DNA of 64,000 nucleotides from the NCBI GenBank assembly GCA_941918925.1, contig OW799233.1:79859797-79923796 (forward strand), written 5' to 3'. The notes under the pieces were generated by a model. That model ran no database searches and was not told the DNA's origin. It saw only the letters and a list, made by a program, of their open reading frames with translations. A program made the position numbers and the translations under genes. Shown here piece after piece: positions 34,321-45,471 of the stretch; within the stretch, counting starts at the first letter, position 1, and each line of letters begins with the position of its first letter. The DNA is from Phyto melanocephala (Eukaryota > Arthropoda > Insecta > Diptera > Rhinophoridae).

Positions 34321-35288
34321 TGCTAGGCGCACAACTGGGACGAACGATGAGTTATTCGCCGCGAATTTTCGTCATAAAAAATAAAACACATTTGTGTAAA
34401 TGAGAATACATACAATTGTGGCGTCTCACACTGGGGATTTCTTCATGTAATATGCAGTGATATTTTGAAATTTTACACTAAATGGAGCAATCAAATCGAA
34501 AAGAATTACTCCGATCTAACTGCTAGTTTTTTTTTATAGCCGTCTCAAACTCAGTACTTGTATGTTTTACCGAACCAACTTAATTTAAACCTAAGAATTT
34601 CAAAACGAATATTATTTTATTATGTGAGCTAACGTTTTTCTTTTAATTTTTTATTTAAATAAGGATATTTCAGTATAATAAAATTAAAAAAAATAAACTC
34701 TGCAGAGACTTAAGTTTTTTTTGTTTGTTTATTTTTATGAACATATAACAAAAATCCCTTTTTTCTCCAAACATTTGGACTTGCAATTTTATCCTTTCTT
34801 TTCCACAGTTGGAATTCACTACTAATACATTGTCACATAAGTATCTGTTTTACCCCTCAATTTATTGCGTTACACAGTAAAACATTTTTCAACTGATTGA
34901 TTTGCGACTCAATTCGGATAAGGCTCTTTTGTTTAACATAACTCAAGAACCACTACTCGGATTTTGCTTAAAGCAAATTCAGAAAAATCAAGAATTACAA
35001 TTACTTTCATCTATTTATAAAAAGTTTCGCTACATAAGCAACAGTTTCGCAGTTATAAATAAATGTATGAAGAAAAAAAAATATTTTTTGCAAAAAAAAA
35101 ATTTTTTTTAATTCATAAAAAATCAAAAAACGGTAAAAAAAAGTGTCAAGTCCTAATACTTTCACGTAAAGTCACTTTTATTCACAATTAAGTAAAGGTA
35201 TGAAATTAAAAAATTTATCGAGATATGCACAAAATTATTTGGAAAAAACATTGATGACTTTTTTTATGATTCTCATAATTAAAAAAAA
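34321..35288. other. AT-rich intergenic DNA
   Basis: Short open frames only (for example 34902-35111), without protein features. Poly-A/T tracts precede the Helentron-like repeat. Confidence 0.4.
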
Positions 35289-35421
35289 CAAGTAATAGCA
35301 CTATATTCGGCTGTGCCGAATCTTTTATACCCACCACCAATTTTGTGTACATATAAAGCACATTATTTATTATTTTGTTAATCGCTATGGAATAATCTCT
35401 TTATGTATTACTTTCTTTGTA

Positions 35422-35995
35422 GAGGGTGGTTAACTTTTAAGGGCCCCTGTTGAAGGTGAGCCACACATAAACAACAAGTTGTTTTTTGCATTTCATTTGA
35501 CATTTCTCAATCTCAGACTAATTTAATTTGAACAGTGGAAATATACGCAAATGAGCAACGCGTTAAAGTTATTCAGGTTTTTTATGAAAATGGGCGTTCA
35601 AATCAAAATGCATTTTGTGCACTAAGAGATTCTTTTGGTCATCATAATCGTTCAAATTCGTCCACAATTGGGAGAATTTTAAAAAATATTTAAATTTCTG
35701 ACAACAGGTCTGTATAATATGTTAGAACATCTGTGAATGCCTTCTTAGTTCGCTGAATGGGAACCATTGCTGTTTTTTGTGATAGTCTGGCAAAAGTGCT
35801 GTCAACCTCGACTCATCATCGTGCCTAATAATTGAGCATCAATATTATCATTGAAAATTCGGACCATCGATATTTTGTTCCATACATAATTGAGTCATAC
35901 AAATATTATCATTATAAAAAGAAATGATAATAATTTCTTAAATAATTTGTGTTTTATTTAAAATCAACATTGGCCCTTAAAATTTAACCACCCTT
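35422..35995 (+). mobile_element. Mariner-derived insertion in B1 (N-terminal HTH remnant)
   Basis: Ends GAGGGTGGTTAA (35422) and TTAACCACCCTT (35995) are inverted repeats continuing through AAGGGCC. The plus strand encodes a helix-turn-helix remnant like that of mariner transposases (NGRSNQN, ALRDSFGHHNRS, STIGRILKNI at about 35590-35690). The DDE domain is gone. It lies at the same place as in B3, B4 and, partly, B5. Confidence 0.7.
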
Positions 35996-36745
35996 AATAA
36001 CTTTGATATGATAGTAAAATGCTTTCGTAATTTTGTCTTTCAATGAAAGTGGGTGTTAAAGTAGGCGTGTCAATAAATTTTATGCTAATAAATACAACTA
36101 AGATATTTCAATATAGTCCTTAATTCTTCCAAAAACTTTGTCAATAGAGAAATTATATGAATTTAGGGTAAGCCGTTATATGAAAGGTAGGCGTTAAAGT
36201 GGGCGTGTGACCTTACCTTTTTGGCACAACAATTATATTGGTTAGCAAATTTCATCATCATACCTCTAATTTTGTCGGTTTTATGAGCTTTTAAATTTCA
36301 CTAGCGGTAGATAACGTGAAAAGTGGGCGTTATAGTAGGCGTGTCAAAGTTATTTCAGCTAATGAATGCACCTTAGATATTTTAATATAGTCCTTTAGTA
36401 TTCCAAAATATTTATTCATTGAAAAATTATATGAATGTGAGATAAAGCATTATATGGGAGGTGGGCGTAAAAGTGGGCGTGCCACCTTAATTTTCTGGCA
36501 TAGTAATAATATTGACTAGAAGAATATACGTAGCAAATTTCATAATCATAGCTCTAATTTTGTCGGTTTTATAAGCTTCTAAATTTCATTAACGGTAGAT
36601 AACGTGAAAAGTGGGAGTTAGAGTAGGCGTGTCAAAGTTATTTCTGCTAATGAAGACAACTTAGGTATTTCAAAAAAGTACTTTATTAAATCGTTATTCA
36701 TAGAGAAATTATATGAATTTTAGGTAAAACGTTTTATGGGAGGTG

Positions 36746-36810
36746 GATGACTAAAAGCAAGTACTGGGTCTTAAACCATCCTATGGTAAATTAGCAATTA
36801 CTTCTAATGA
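36746..36810 (+). pseudogene. trnK: Mitochondrial tRNA-Lys in NUMT (5' end trimmed)
   Basis: GATGACTAAAAGCAAGTACT, the anticodon loop with CTT (GGTCTTAAA) and TTAGCAATTACTTCTAATGA match the usual fly mitochondrial tRNA-Lys. The first few bases of the acceptor stem are lost at the insertion junction. Confidence 0.85.
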
Positions 36811-36812
36811 AA

Positions 36813-36879
36813 AAAAAAATTAGTTAAAATATAACATTAGTTTGTCAAACTAAAATTATTAGTAAATTAATATTTTTTA
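36813..36879 (+). pseudogene. trnD: Mitochondrial tRNA-Asp in NUMT
   Basis: AAAAAATTAGTT and ...TATTTTTT form the acceptor stem. The anticodon loop TTGTCAA carries GTC. It lies in the expected place between trnK and atp8. Confidence 0.85.
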
Positions 36880-37041
36880 ATACCTCAAGTAGCTCCTATT
36901 TCTTGATTAACTCTATTTATTATTTTTTCAATTACATTTATAATTTTTAATATAATAAATTATTTCTCATTTATAATTATAATACCTAAATCTAATTTAA
37001 TAAATAAAATTCAAATAAATTCATTAAATTGAAAATGATAA
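36880..37041 (+). pseudogene. atp8: Mitochondrial ATP synthase subunit 8 in NUMT, frame intact under mt code
   Basis: With the invertebrate mitochondrial code (ATA Met, TGA Trp) 36880-37041 reads 53 residues plus TAA, the usual insect length. It begins MPQVAPISW, has a hydrophobic membrane segment ([12 protein letters not shown]) and ends SLNWKW. ATP8 is a membrane part of the mitochondrial F0 stator. In the nuclear code the TGA codons end translation at once, and no nuclear promoter or import signal is seen, so it is a NUMT pseudogene. Confidence 0.9.
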
Positions 37042-37159
37042 CAAACTTATTTTCAATTTTTGACCCTTCTTCTAGTATTTTTTCTCTTCCACTAAATTGA
37101 TTAAGAACTTTATTAGGAATTTTAATAATTCCATCTATATATTGATTAATACCTTCACG
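37035..37159 (+). pseudogene. atp6: Mitochondrial ATP synthase subunit 6, first 41 codons in NUMT
   Basis: The start ATGATAAC overlaps the atp8 stop by seven bases, as in insect mitochondria. The reading MTNLFSIFDPSS, then LNWLRTLLG and WLMPS is typical of ATP6, the proton-channel subunit. It ends at the right junction. Confidence 0.9.
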
Positions 37160-37757
37160 TCACATTGATTTTCCGTCACAACAAAGCCTCTCACGAAAAA
37201 ACAAAGTGTGCTAAATTTCAGAATCGTACATATAATTTTGTCAGTTTTATTTGGTTTTAAATTTTAAATATACCGAAAAATACACTGCGCGGTATAAATT
37301 TTCGTAAATTTTGATCTATAACTCCTTTCCTAATGCATAGATTTAAGAACTTTTTGGAAGGAAATATTGTTTTGACTTGACAAATATATATTCGAAGTTT
37401 CATGACTCTACGTTAATGCGTTTGGACATAATTGCATTTTATTCGATGTTCGAAGGACACGGTTTTTTCGAACTACTCTTGCATTACGCGCTATAACTCT
37501 CTTCCTAATATTCCGCCCGTTTTCAACTCCAAACAAACCTTGTCTATAAGAAAGATTCTGGCAAAATCTGAGCCCCCTAGCTTTTTCGGTGCGACCTCTA
37601 TCGTGCTTTTAACAGACGGACATAGCTAGATCGTCATCAAATCAAACCCCGATTCAGAATATATATGCTTTATGGGGTCTAAAATGGATATTTCGATGTG
37701 TTACAAACGGAATGACAACATGAATATACCCCCACCATTTTTTGGTGGCGGGTATAA

Positions 37758-38879
37758 AACACATTAAAAAATTTGTTTAGCTCTTTTACCAAAATTTTGC
37801 AAAAAATATTTGACCTAGTGTCACAAAAATTGGTCTGGTGCTCACGGTCGGATCGTCCCGGGTATATAATGGCGTATAGGGGTATAGAGGAGAGTTTTAT
37901 CTACTAAATGGTGCTAATTTATTTTTATTATCTTATGTTCTTTAGAAATTATGCTCTATTAAAATGGGAATTTAGGAAAATTTGTACCTAAAAAACGGGG
38001 AAAAAAATTATTTCTAAACATAAACAATTTATTTTCATATACTAATAGCTAACATATTTTAAAATTATACAAAACTAATTTCGCTTGAAAATCTTTTAAA
38101 AGCAAAAGGTTATAGAAGCCTTATAGAAAATCTTACTAATAAATTTCCCGTTTTAGCAAAATGCTGAGAATGTCCATTTTGAATCACCCTGTTCTCCGTA
38201 ATATATGTGAAATAAAGTTTTAATTTTTTGGCTCACGAGGTGCACTAGTGTCTACATTCGAATGAACTTTAACGTTTTTCAATTGATGACCGCAAAAAAT
38301 TGCGTTTTGGCCGCCTTCTCGTAGAATGGCCCACTGTGCGGCGGCCATTTGGCTAATATTTTATTTCATACATATTTGAACCATACAAATATTATCATTA
38401 TAAAAAGATATGATAATAATTTCCTAAATAGTTTGAAAATCACCATCGGCCCTTAAAATTAAACCAGCCTTTACAAAAGAATAGATAGTCAAAAATTTTA
38501 TTTGGGTAAAAAATATATTTTAAATATTCAAATACTTAATTTGAATCTACTGATGCATATTTCTTTAAAATATTTTCAAATCTTTAACCTCTTAAGACTG
38601 TGGGTACACCTATATATAGAATTGGGCACAAATCATTACTCTAGTTAATTTTTGTCAACAAACTTTGGTCATTTTCGTTTTCACAAACCCCTATAAAATT
38701 CCTTTGTAGTTTGTGCAAAAAATAAAAGAGTTTGTTAGCAAAAATGTTATTAGAGTCATCTAGTGTTCTACGTGATATTTAGCAAAGACATCATCCTCAT
38801 TGTTTGCAAAATGTAGTGGCGCCTTCAATAAATGGTGCCGTCTGCTGAATAAATGCTAATGAATATGACTAATATATTT
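37758..38879. other. Intergenic DNA with a mariner-relic end
   Basis: No gene. 38340-38475 matches the right-hand end of the mariner-derived segments in family B repeats (ATTATCATTATAAAAAG, then GGCCCTTAAAATTAAACCA). It may be the left part of B2 after deletion. The rest is unrecognised AT-rich sequence. Confidence 0.45.
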
Positions 38880-39507
38880 TAATAAAAGAAAAAAGTGGGC
38901 GTGGCACATTTATTTTCCGTTATAACGAAGACTTTGACCAAAAAGCCATGTTTGCAAAATTTCAGAATCGTACATATAGTTCTGTCAGTTTTATTACGTT
39001 TTAAATTTTAAATATACACTGTGCGGTATAAATTTTCGTACATTTTGATCATATAACTCCTTTTCTAATGCATAGATTTAAGCAATTTTTGGGGAGAAAT
39101 ATTCTCTTGACTCCAGAAATATATATTCGAAGTTTCATGACTCTACGTTAATGCGTTTGGACACAATTGCATTTTATTCGATGTGCGAACGACACGGTTT
39201 TTTCGATCTTCTCTTGCATTTGGCGCTATAACTCTCTCCCTAATATTCCGACTTAGCCCATTTTCAATACCAAACAAACCTTGTCTATGAAAAAGACTCT
39301 GGCAAAATTTGAGCCCCCTAGCTTTTTCGGTGCGACCTCTATCGTGCTTTCAACAGACGGACAGACGGACGGACATAGCTAGATCGTCATAAAATCAAAC
39401 CCCAATTCAGAATATATATACTTTATGGGGTCTAAAATGGATATTTCGATGTGTTACAAACGCAATGACAAAATGAATATACCATTTTTTTGGTGGCGGG
39501 TATAAAA
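38880..39507 (-). mobile_element. Family B Helentron-like repeat, partial (B2)
   Basis: Holds one AAAGTGGGCGTGGCACATT unit, the conserved TTCGAAGTTTCATGACTC block, the GACAGACGGACGGACATAG tract and the 5' terminus GGTGGCGGGTATAA. The 3' hairpin end is absent. Confidence 0.7.
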
Positions 39508-42340
39508 AGTGCCTGATGAGCAAAAATAGAAGAAATGTGAAAATTTAAAAAAATCGTCAAAAATAATGGCGCAGACTTGCGCACACTTTTTTTGTTTCTA
39601 AAATTAGGGATTCCAAATTTTATTGTGGTATCAAACATAATTCGTAGAGATGCTAACCTCACTTTTAAAAACCTCTTCTTTTTCATTTTTTGGAAAAAAA
39701 TTGTATATTTCTTTTTTTTAGCTTTTGAACGAATTATTTCAACATGAATATTCAACATATTTTAATATTTTTTTTTATTAAATAACTTTTGATCAAATCT
39801 TTCAGCGAAAAAAAATCTTTGTTAAACCCTTATTCGTTTAACCGCAAAAAAATATCATATAAACATCCAGAAACCGAAAAAAACATTTAAATCTCATATA
39901 ATTTTGTTCACTTTCCTGACTTTAGCAGGGTCCCAGAGCTACAAATCGCAACCAAAGATCTTCCAAATTTACAATATAATGTAAAATATTGTTGTCTGTC
40001 GAGCTGCGTACTTAGTTCTTAAGATTTCTTTAAGTTCAGTTTTGCCTTTTTGGCCAGCTTTTCAGGCCAAATACTCCTCTGTGCGTTATTCAATTGTGAA
40101 CAAAATAAAAACTTGGCCACCGAATTCACTGAAAAAGGGTTTGTTTTGCTTAAAATACATTAAGATATATGTATGTATAGGACTAGATACAAAATATTGA
40201 CTTAACTGGTTTTAGTTTAATTCTTTATAATTTTTTTAAAAACAAAATTTGTTAAAATTATGCTTAAAAATTATTTTTTTTTAACACTTTAACGATTTTT
40301 TCGAGGATACTGAGACGTTAGCAACGCTTAACGTCAACTTATTAATGAATGAGGTAAACCATTCTCAAGTTATGATAATATACATATGTACGTTTGTGGT
40401 GCAACTACTTTTATGTTTGAGAGAACTGTATACCTCGAAAAATGGAGCTAACTTAAAAAAACCGGGAGCAGTTTTGTGTTCAGCTTCCCACATAACCTAA
40501 GAATCAGCTTTCAGGTTTAGGATAACAAAAAGTTGACCGCAATTAATCATTTAAAAAAATCAACGGCTTATGAAATAATTTTCAAATGGAAATTCTGTTC
40601 ATTAAATCTCCACATAATTTTTTGACGTTCGAGTTTCGAGTAGTAAATTTCTTCTCTCTTTCGTTTGGTATCATTTACGTAACTATAGCACAACAGCATC
40701 CAATTGTAATATTTAGTTTCCTCATATTTAAACAACTCAGAGAAATGCATATTTTGTTTGGTATTAAACAAAAACTGCAGTTTTCCGCAGAATTTAAAAG
40801 TTGATTACAGCATTTTGCTGCCCTAAAACTGAAAAATGATTTTACGTTTAATGCAAAACTTCACTGCGTTTCTTCATGTTGGCTCTGGTTTTTTAAATAT
40901 ACCGTTATGTGAAAAATGAATGTAGTTCCACGACACATACATATAAGAAAAACTTGAGAATGATTTACACAATTGAGCGTAAAAGAAAATCCGAAATGTT
41001 GCGATGAAACTGCCTTAAATGTTTGGAAAACCATTTTTTAAATCTGTGCATTTTATATAAATTTTTGTGAGATTTTATATAAATTTAACATTTTTTGCTC
41101 TTAAAAATTTATATTAAATAACATTTAAACAAGGGATATATTTTTTTGGGTCAATTGCTTTGTGTCAATTGTTTTTGTGGTGTTGCAAACTTAAAAATAT
41201 ATATACTAGACATGCAAGATTTGCAACATTTGCATCATGTTTGCAACGAAGGCTGATTGCCGCTTATGTGTCTAATTCAGTCTAATTTTTCTAATTCAAA
41301 TAGAAAATCGTGAAGTTTGCAATAACGAGCACTGTCTTTTAATTGACTCAACCGTCGAATAGATATGAAGGAAAATATATTAGCGATTTTATTATATGAT
41401 TTCGTATTATCTTGTAAATTAAAATTGGTAAACAATTCTTAAGTTATGCTTAGAGACATAATGGGGCAATTGCCATAACGGTTTATCTCGAAAACTAGAG
41501 CCAACTTAAAAAATCAGAGTTCAGCGTCCAAAATAACCTAAGAATCGGTTTTACAGATAAAGAGAAAAAACAGCTTATCGAATTTTGTAGAGTAGTGTAA
41601 TAATTATTGTTTTGAATAAACAAATACAGTGCTGATATTTAAATAACGTCATTACAAATTGACTAAGTCTACATGCACAGCGAAACAAATTAACGAAATA
41701 GATCGAAGCGTTAACAAATATATTTCTATTAAATGAAATTGCCATTTAAGTATGAACGTACAAATTCTTGGTTGCATAACATATCGAACCGGTTTCTTAA
41801 AAGGGAATCAACCAAAAATTAAAAAAATCACCATCAAACAGTAGAGACAAAAACAGTTTTTATTTTAAATATTTACAAAGGAAAATACAACTGTTTTCTT
41901 TTGAGAGTATAGAAAGTGTTGAAACACAATGGACCATATTGGTCTCCGAGTGTGGGTGTTGGTGGCGGATCCTGCTTCCTGCATCCCCCTTTCCTACCTA
42001 CCTAGAAAGTGTTGTGAAATTTTTACAGTAAGTAGATATGACCAAAGTATATCGTTTTCATTCAAAACAGTTAAAATTAAAAAATTTTGAGTTGACCCCT
42101 TTTCGGAAAACTGGTACGATATTAAAAAAAAATTCTACTTTTTATGTCATTAATGCTTTGCTTATATTCAGTATTTTTATTGATATAAATAATAAATAAT
42201 GATCAGTAAAACAAATACAAATATTAGGTGCCAGCTTGGGCTGCCTGCATGCCGGTTATCTCATTGACATCTGACTCAGTGAGATCTTACGTTATTTATT
42301 TTTTTAGTCAGCAAGATTTCTTACAAGCGTTGTTTTTTAC
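39508..42340. other. Intergenic DNA upstream of the SDR gene
   Basis: No gene supported. Segments near 40340-40480 and 41420-41540 share blocks (TTCTCAAGTTATGA, CTCGAAAA, GGAGCTAACTTAAAAAA) with each other and with 45290-45470 and 60750-61100, indicating an uncharacterised interspersed repeat. TTTGGCCAGCTTTTCAGGCC at 40050 recurs at 61068. Confidence 0.4.
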
Positions 42341-42347
42341 TATAAAA
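42341..42347 (+). promoter_or_regulatory. TATA box of the SDR gene
   Basis: TATAAAA, 106 bases before the ATG. This spacing implies a 5' UTR of about 70-75 bases if transcription starts about 30 bases downstream. Confidence 0.6.
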
Positions 42348-42446
42348 ACGGGAATTCAATCTTAAAAACAAATATTTTTCTTCTCGAGTTGATGCGATCT
42401 ACACATCAGACAATTTAATAAAGAAAAAGTAGAACAATAATACAAT

Positions 42447-43531
42447 ATGGATCTTACTGGTAAAAATATAGTTTTTGTAGCCGGTTTGGGTGGAATAGGC
42501 TATGAGGCTTGTAAACAAATAATGACTAGAAATGTTGCTGTAAGTATTTAATAAGTATATGCCTTTTCTTTAACTTTTTATACAGTGTACCATTATTCGC
42601 GTGTGTCTTGCAGTATTTAATAATATTAGATTTGATGGAAAACGCTAAGGCAATACAAGCCCTACAAGCAATGAATTCTAAAACAAAAGTCATATATATG
42701 AAATTTGATGTCACCGATAGAACATCCATTAAAAATACATTAAAACAGATTGTTGGCATCATAAAGTACATTGACGTGTTGGTAAACGGCGCTGGTGTTA
42801 TTGCGGACCGAAATGTTGAATTCACCATTAATGTAAATTTAATTGGTCTTATTAACACTACAATGGAGGCACTTCCATACATGGATAAAACACAAAAAGG
42901 ACGTGGTGGTGTGATATTAAATATTGCTTCTGTTTTGGGATTAGAGCCATGCTCACCAATAGCTGTTTACAGTGCATCAAAGTTTGGCGTTGTTGGATTT
43001 ACTCGTTCTCTATCTGTAAGTTCTCATTGAGTAAAATGGTTAAATATTTATAAAAGATAAAAAAAATTAAAATGAGCCTGAATAATTCGTAGTTTTAAGC
43101 TCACGATTTTTATGATAATTTTTTTAAATTTTGTTTTTGTCGTTTTTATAATCCAAGTGAGTGTTTATTGCAATAACAAAAGCTTGAATTGAAAAACAAC
43201 ACATTAAGATATAAAAGAATTTTTTAACTTCATTTTTCATTCTTACAAATTATTTAAGGATCCATACTATTATAACCGCACTGGTGTTGCTATTACTGCA
43301 CTTTGTCCTGGCCTTACTGATAGTCCAATGACAAGTAACCCCGAAATCAGTGATACTTTCGAATATTCTAAACCTTTGACTGATAAAATATTTTCGGCTC
43401 CACGTCAACCAGCTGCTAACGCAGGCGAACACTTGGTAAACATTATTGAAATGTCTGAAAACGGAACAATGTGGATTAGTGATAAAAAAACAATGACAAA
43501 GGTAGAACCAAAACTTTTCTGGCAACCTTAA
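42447..43531 (+). CDS. Short-chain dehydrogenase/reductase of the Adh/Fbp2 family, three exons
   Basis: Exons 42447-42539, 42614-43015 and 43259-43531 give 31+134+90 = 255 residues. Both introns (74 and 243 bases) have GT-AG ends in phase 0, at the positions known for fly Adh. Family features: NAD-binding GLGGIG at 13-18, Asp37 at the end of the second strand (NAD preference), NGAG at 89-92, Asn106, Ser137, and YSASK with Tyr150 and Lys154. The full catalytic set is therefore present. These are cytosolic NAD-dependent alcohol or related dehydrogenases. GFTRSLS and CPGLTDSPM recall Fbp2 / 15-hydroxyprostaglandin-dehydrogenase-like members more than classical Adh, so the substrate is uncertain. 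No signal peptide or disabling change. The start is fixed by the conserved MDLTGKN beginning. It is the clearest functional gene in the window. Confidence 0.92.
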
Positions 43532-43537
43532 AAACAA

Positions 43538-43568
43538 AATAAATTTGAAATGTTAACAACTTAATAAA
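43538..43568 (+). terminator. Polyadenylation signals of the SDR gene
   Basis: AATAAA at 43538-43543 and 43563-43568, 7 and 32 bases after the stop, imply a very short 3' UTR. Confidence 0.6.
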
Positions 43569-44217
43569 TATTTAGCAACATTCCCAACTATTTAATAAAA
43601 ATAAAGTGGTTTATGTCAGTAGCCGATTTAGCTATTCATTTTATTATAGATTTTTTTTAATTTATTTATATTTCCACGCAAGTTAATCCAATAATTTTTA
43701 ATGCTGATAGCGAACTGGGAATATACCAAGCTGCGGTCGAATTAAGACCACTATTTAACAATAAAAGAGAAAGGTATAATTAAATATTATATTTTTCCGG
43801 TTCTTAAAAAAAACAAACTGAGTTGCGGTTTTTTGATATTTCATACTGGCCACACTAGGATTTAATGGAAAGTTGAACTCCAGAAATATACTTAATGCTA
43901 AAGACCATTCTTAATCCTTGAAAGAGATTGTTGGTTGAGATAGGATCAGGCAGATTGTATGAAGCGTGCGTAGTTTTCACTGATGGATGTAGGCACTGGA
44001 TGACCGTCTATAGTATTATATTATCGGTTATTCCAAGCAGAGAAATGAGCTATTGGTTGGCGACTTATTACAGGTTCTTATGTATTATGAATCGGGTTAG
44101 CAGATGGGAACATGGCAATAATGTCTATTTAACGACTTACAAAACCGATATTGCTTACCTGACTCCAAAAAGATATTTGCATTGTACGGGTATATAGATT
44201 TCAAAACTTTCTTAGTA
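43569..44217. other. Intergenic DNA
   Basis: An 89-residue open frame at 43928-44197 has no recognisable domain, so I do not call it a gene. Confidence 0.4.
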
Positions 44218-44573
44218 AAGGGTGATTAAATTTTAAGGGCCGATTTTGATTTTGAATAACATACAAATTATTTCATACATACCTGTTTTGCTGAAATTTA
44301 AATATTTTTCATAATTCTACCGATTGTGCACGAATTTGTACGATTATGTTGACCAAAAGAATCACGAAGTTCACGAAATGCATTTTGATTTGAACACCCA
44401 TTTTCATAATAAGCCTGAATAGCTAATAATAACGCGTTTCTCGATTGTGTATTTTTCCATGCTTCAAATTGAGTTAGTCTGACATTTGGAAATGCCAAAT
44501 GAAATGCAGAAAAAGAACTTGACGTTTTGGTGTTCACGCGATGTTAAAGCCCCTTAAAATTTAACCATCCCTT
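44218..44573 (-). mobile_element. Mariner-derived MITE outside a Helentron
   Basis: Ends AAGGGTGATTAAATTTTAAG (44218) and an inverse ending CCATCCCTT (44573), with TA on the left. The minus strand (44537-44298) encodes a 79-residue remnant of the N-terminal helix-turn-helix region of a mariner transposase (NGCSNQNAFRELRDSFGQHN, then TIGRIMKNI). It is the same family as the relics inside the B repeats but stands alone. Confidence 0.7.
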
Positions 44574-45471
44574 AATTTCGTTTGTAAATTTTAGAAAAAA
44601 CACCGAAGCAGTTGTACTTTGGTGCTTATATCTCAGTTGGCTTAAAACCAATTTGTTAGTTTATATTTGGTATCTTATGCGTGTTCAAAAATAATTTAAG
44701 AGTTTGAAAAAATATAAAATATAACATAATAATAAAATATAAATATAAAAATATATTTTTTAAAATAATTTTTGCCTATAACTTTGCCGATCAGAGACCA
44801 ATTTGTCCGAAATTTTTCATGACTATCTCCAGAGGCATACCAAATCTATAAATATTCAATAAATTATCCTAGGGCTGTGTGGGGAAAATAAGCGAAAAAA
44901 CAGATGCGAATTTATTTGCTTATATCTGCTCCCAAATATTTCTGATATTTTAATACCTTACACGAATCTTGGCAATGTCAAGCGGGTTCAAAAACATGAT
45001 TTCAATATTCATACATACATACGGACATACGGACTATGAATAATCGACTCCACTATTCATAAGCTTTTAGAATATACATACATATGTACATTATTTATGA
45101 CGTCGAAAATGAATATTGTAGAAATTTCACACGAAATGATAAACCTCACACCTTACACTCACAGTGAAGGGTATAAAACAAGTACCAGTTATGTATTAAA
45201 ATAGAATATTTTCGCCATCTATTTCTGAATATCTCCTAAACATAACACTCTAAAATTTTTATTTTGCTTAAACTTTTATTGTTAACCATTTGCTGGTATT
45301 TTGATCAATACCTTACCTATCGTTCTTAAGTTATGATGAAATGTATGAGCATAACCGTTATATTCCAGGTGAAATACTAGAAAAGCCCATAAAAAAATCC
45401 GAGACCGATAGAAGAAAACAGAAAACGGATTTGAATTAAGTGCGTTAAAATCTCTACAATCCACATATTTT
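44574..45471. other. Intergenic DNA with a diverged family A remnant
   Basis: 44895-45177 is a degraded 5' part of a family A repeat in minus orientation (TTCTGATATTTTAATACCTT, CATACGGACATACGGAC, ending GTGAAGGGTATAAAA). 45290-45470 belongs to the unnamed repeat also seen near 60850, into which B3 inserted. No gene. Confidence 0.5.

Larger units (their letters stand above)
36746..37159 (+). other. Nuclear mitochondrial insertion (NUMT): trnK, trnD, atp8, start of atp6
   Basis: About 414 bases of insect mitochondrial DNA in the standard fly gene order. It sits inside family B repeat B1. Compared with the sister repeat around 50222, it replaces roughly 15 bases of repeat between GGGAGGTGG and CGTCACATTGA. 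All four genes are on the plus strand and show no disabling change that I can see under the invertebrate mitochondrial code, so transfer was fairly recent. Nuclear translation would stop at the TGA codons, so it is not functional here. Confidence 0.93.
35289..37757 (-). mobile_element. Family B Helentron-like repeat (B1) with mariner relic and NUMT inside
   Basis: The 3' hairpin end lies at 35289 (CAAGTAATAGCACTATATTC, then TTCGGCTGTGCCGAA read on plus) and the 5' end at 37757 (GGTGGCGGGTATAA). Inside are the mariner-derived segment at 35422-35995 shared with other copies, three diverged units with GTAGGCGTGTCAA and GGAGGTGG(GCG) words, a mitochondrial insertion at 36746-37159 and the GTCY-type tract, shortened here to CAGACGGACATAGCTAG. 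No protein-coding capacity of its own. Confidence 0.8.

Noticed and set aside
36746..37159. Mitochondrial contamination or assembly chimera
   Set aside because: The flanks match a family B repeat on both sides, in the right order and orientation, so an insertion is the simpler reading. Long reads would settle it.
43928..44197. 89-residue open frame downstream of the SDR gene
   Set aside because: No recognisable motif, no promoter or splice context; ends next to a MITE.
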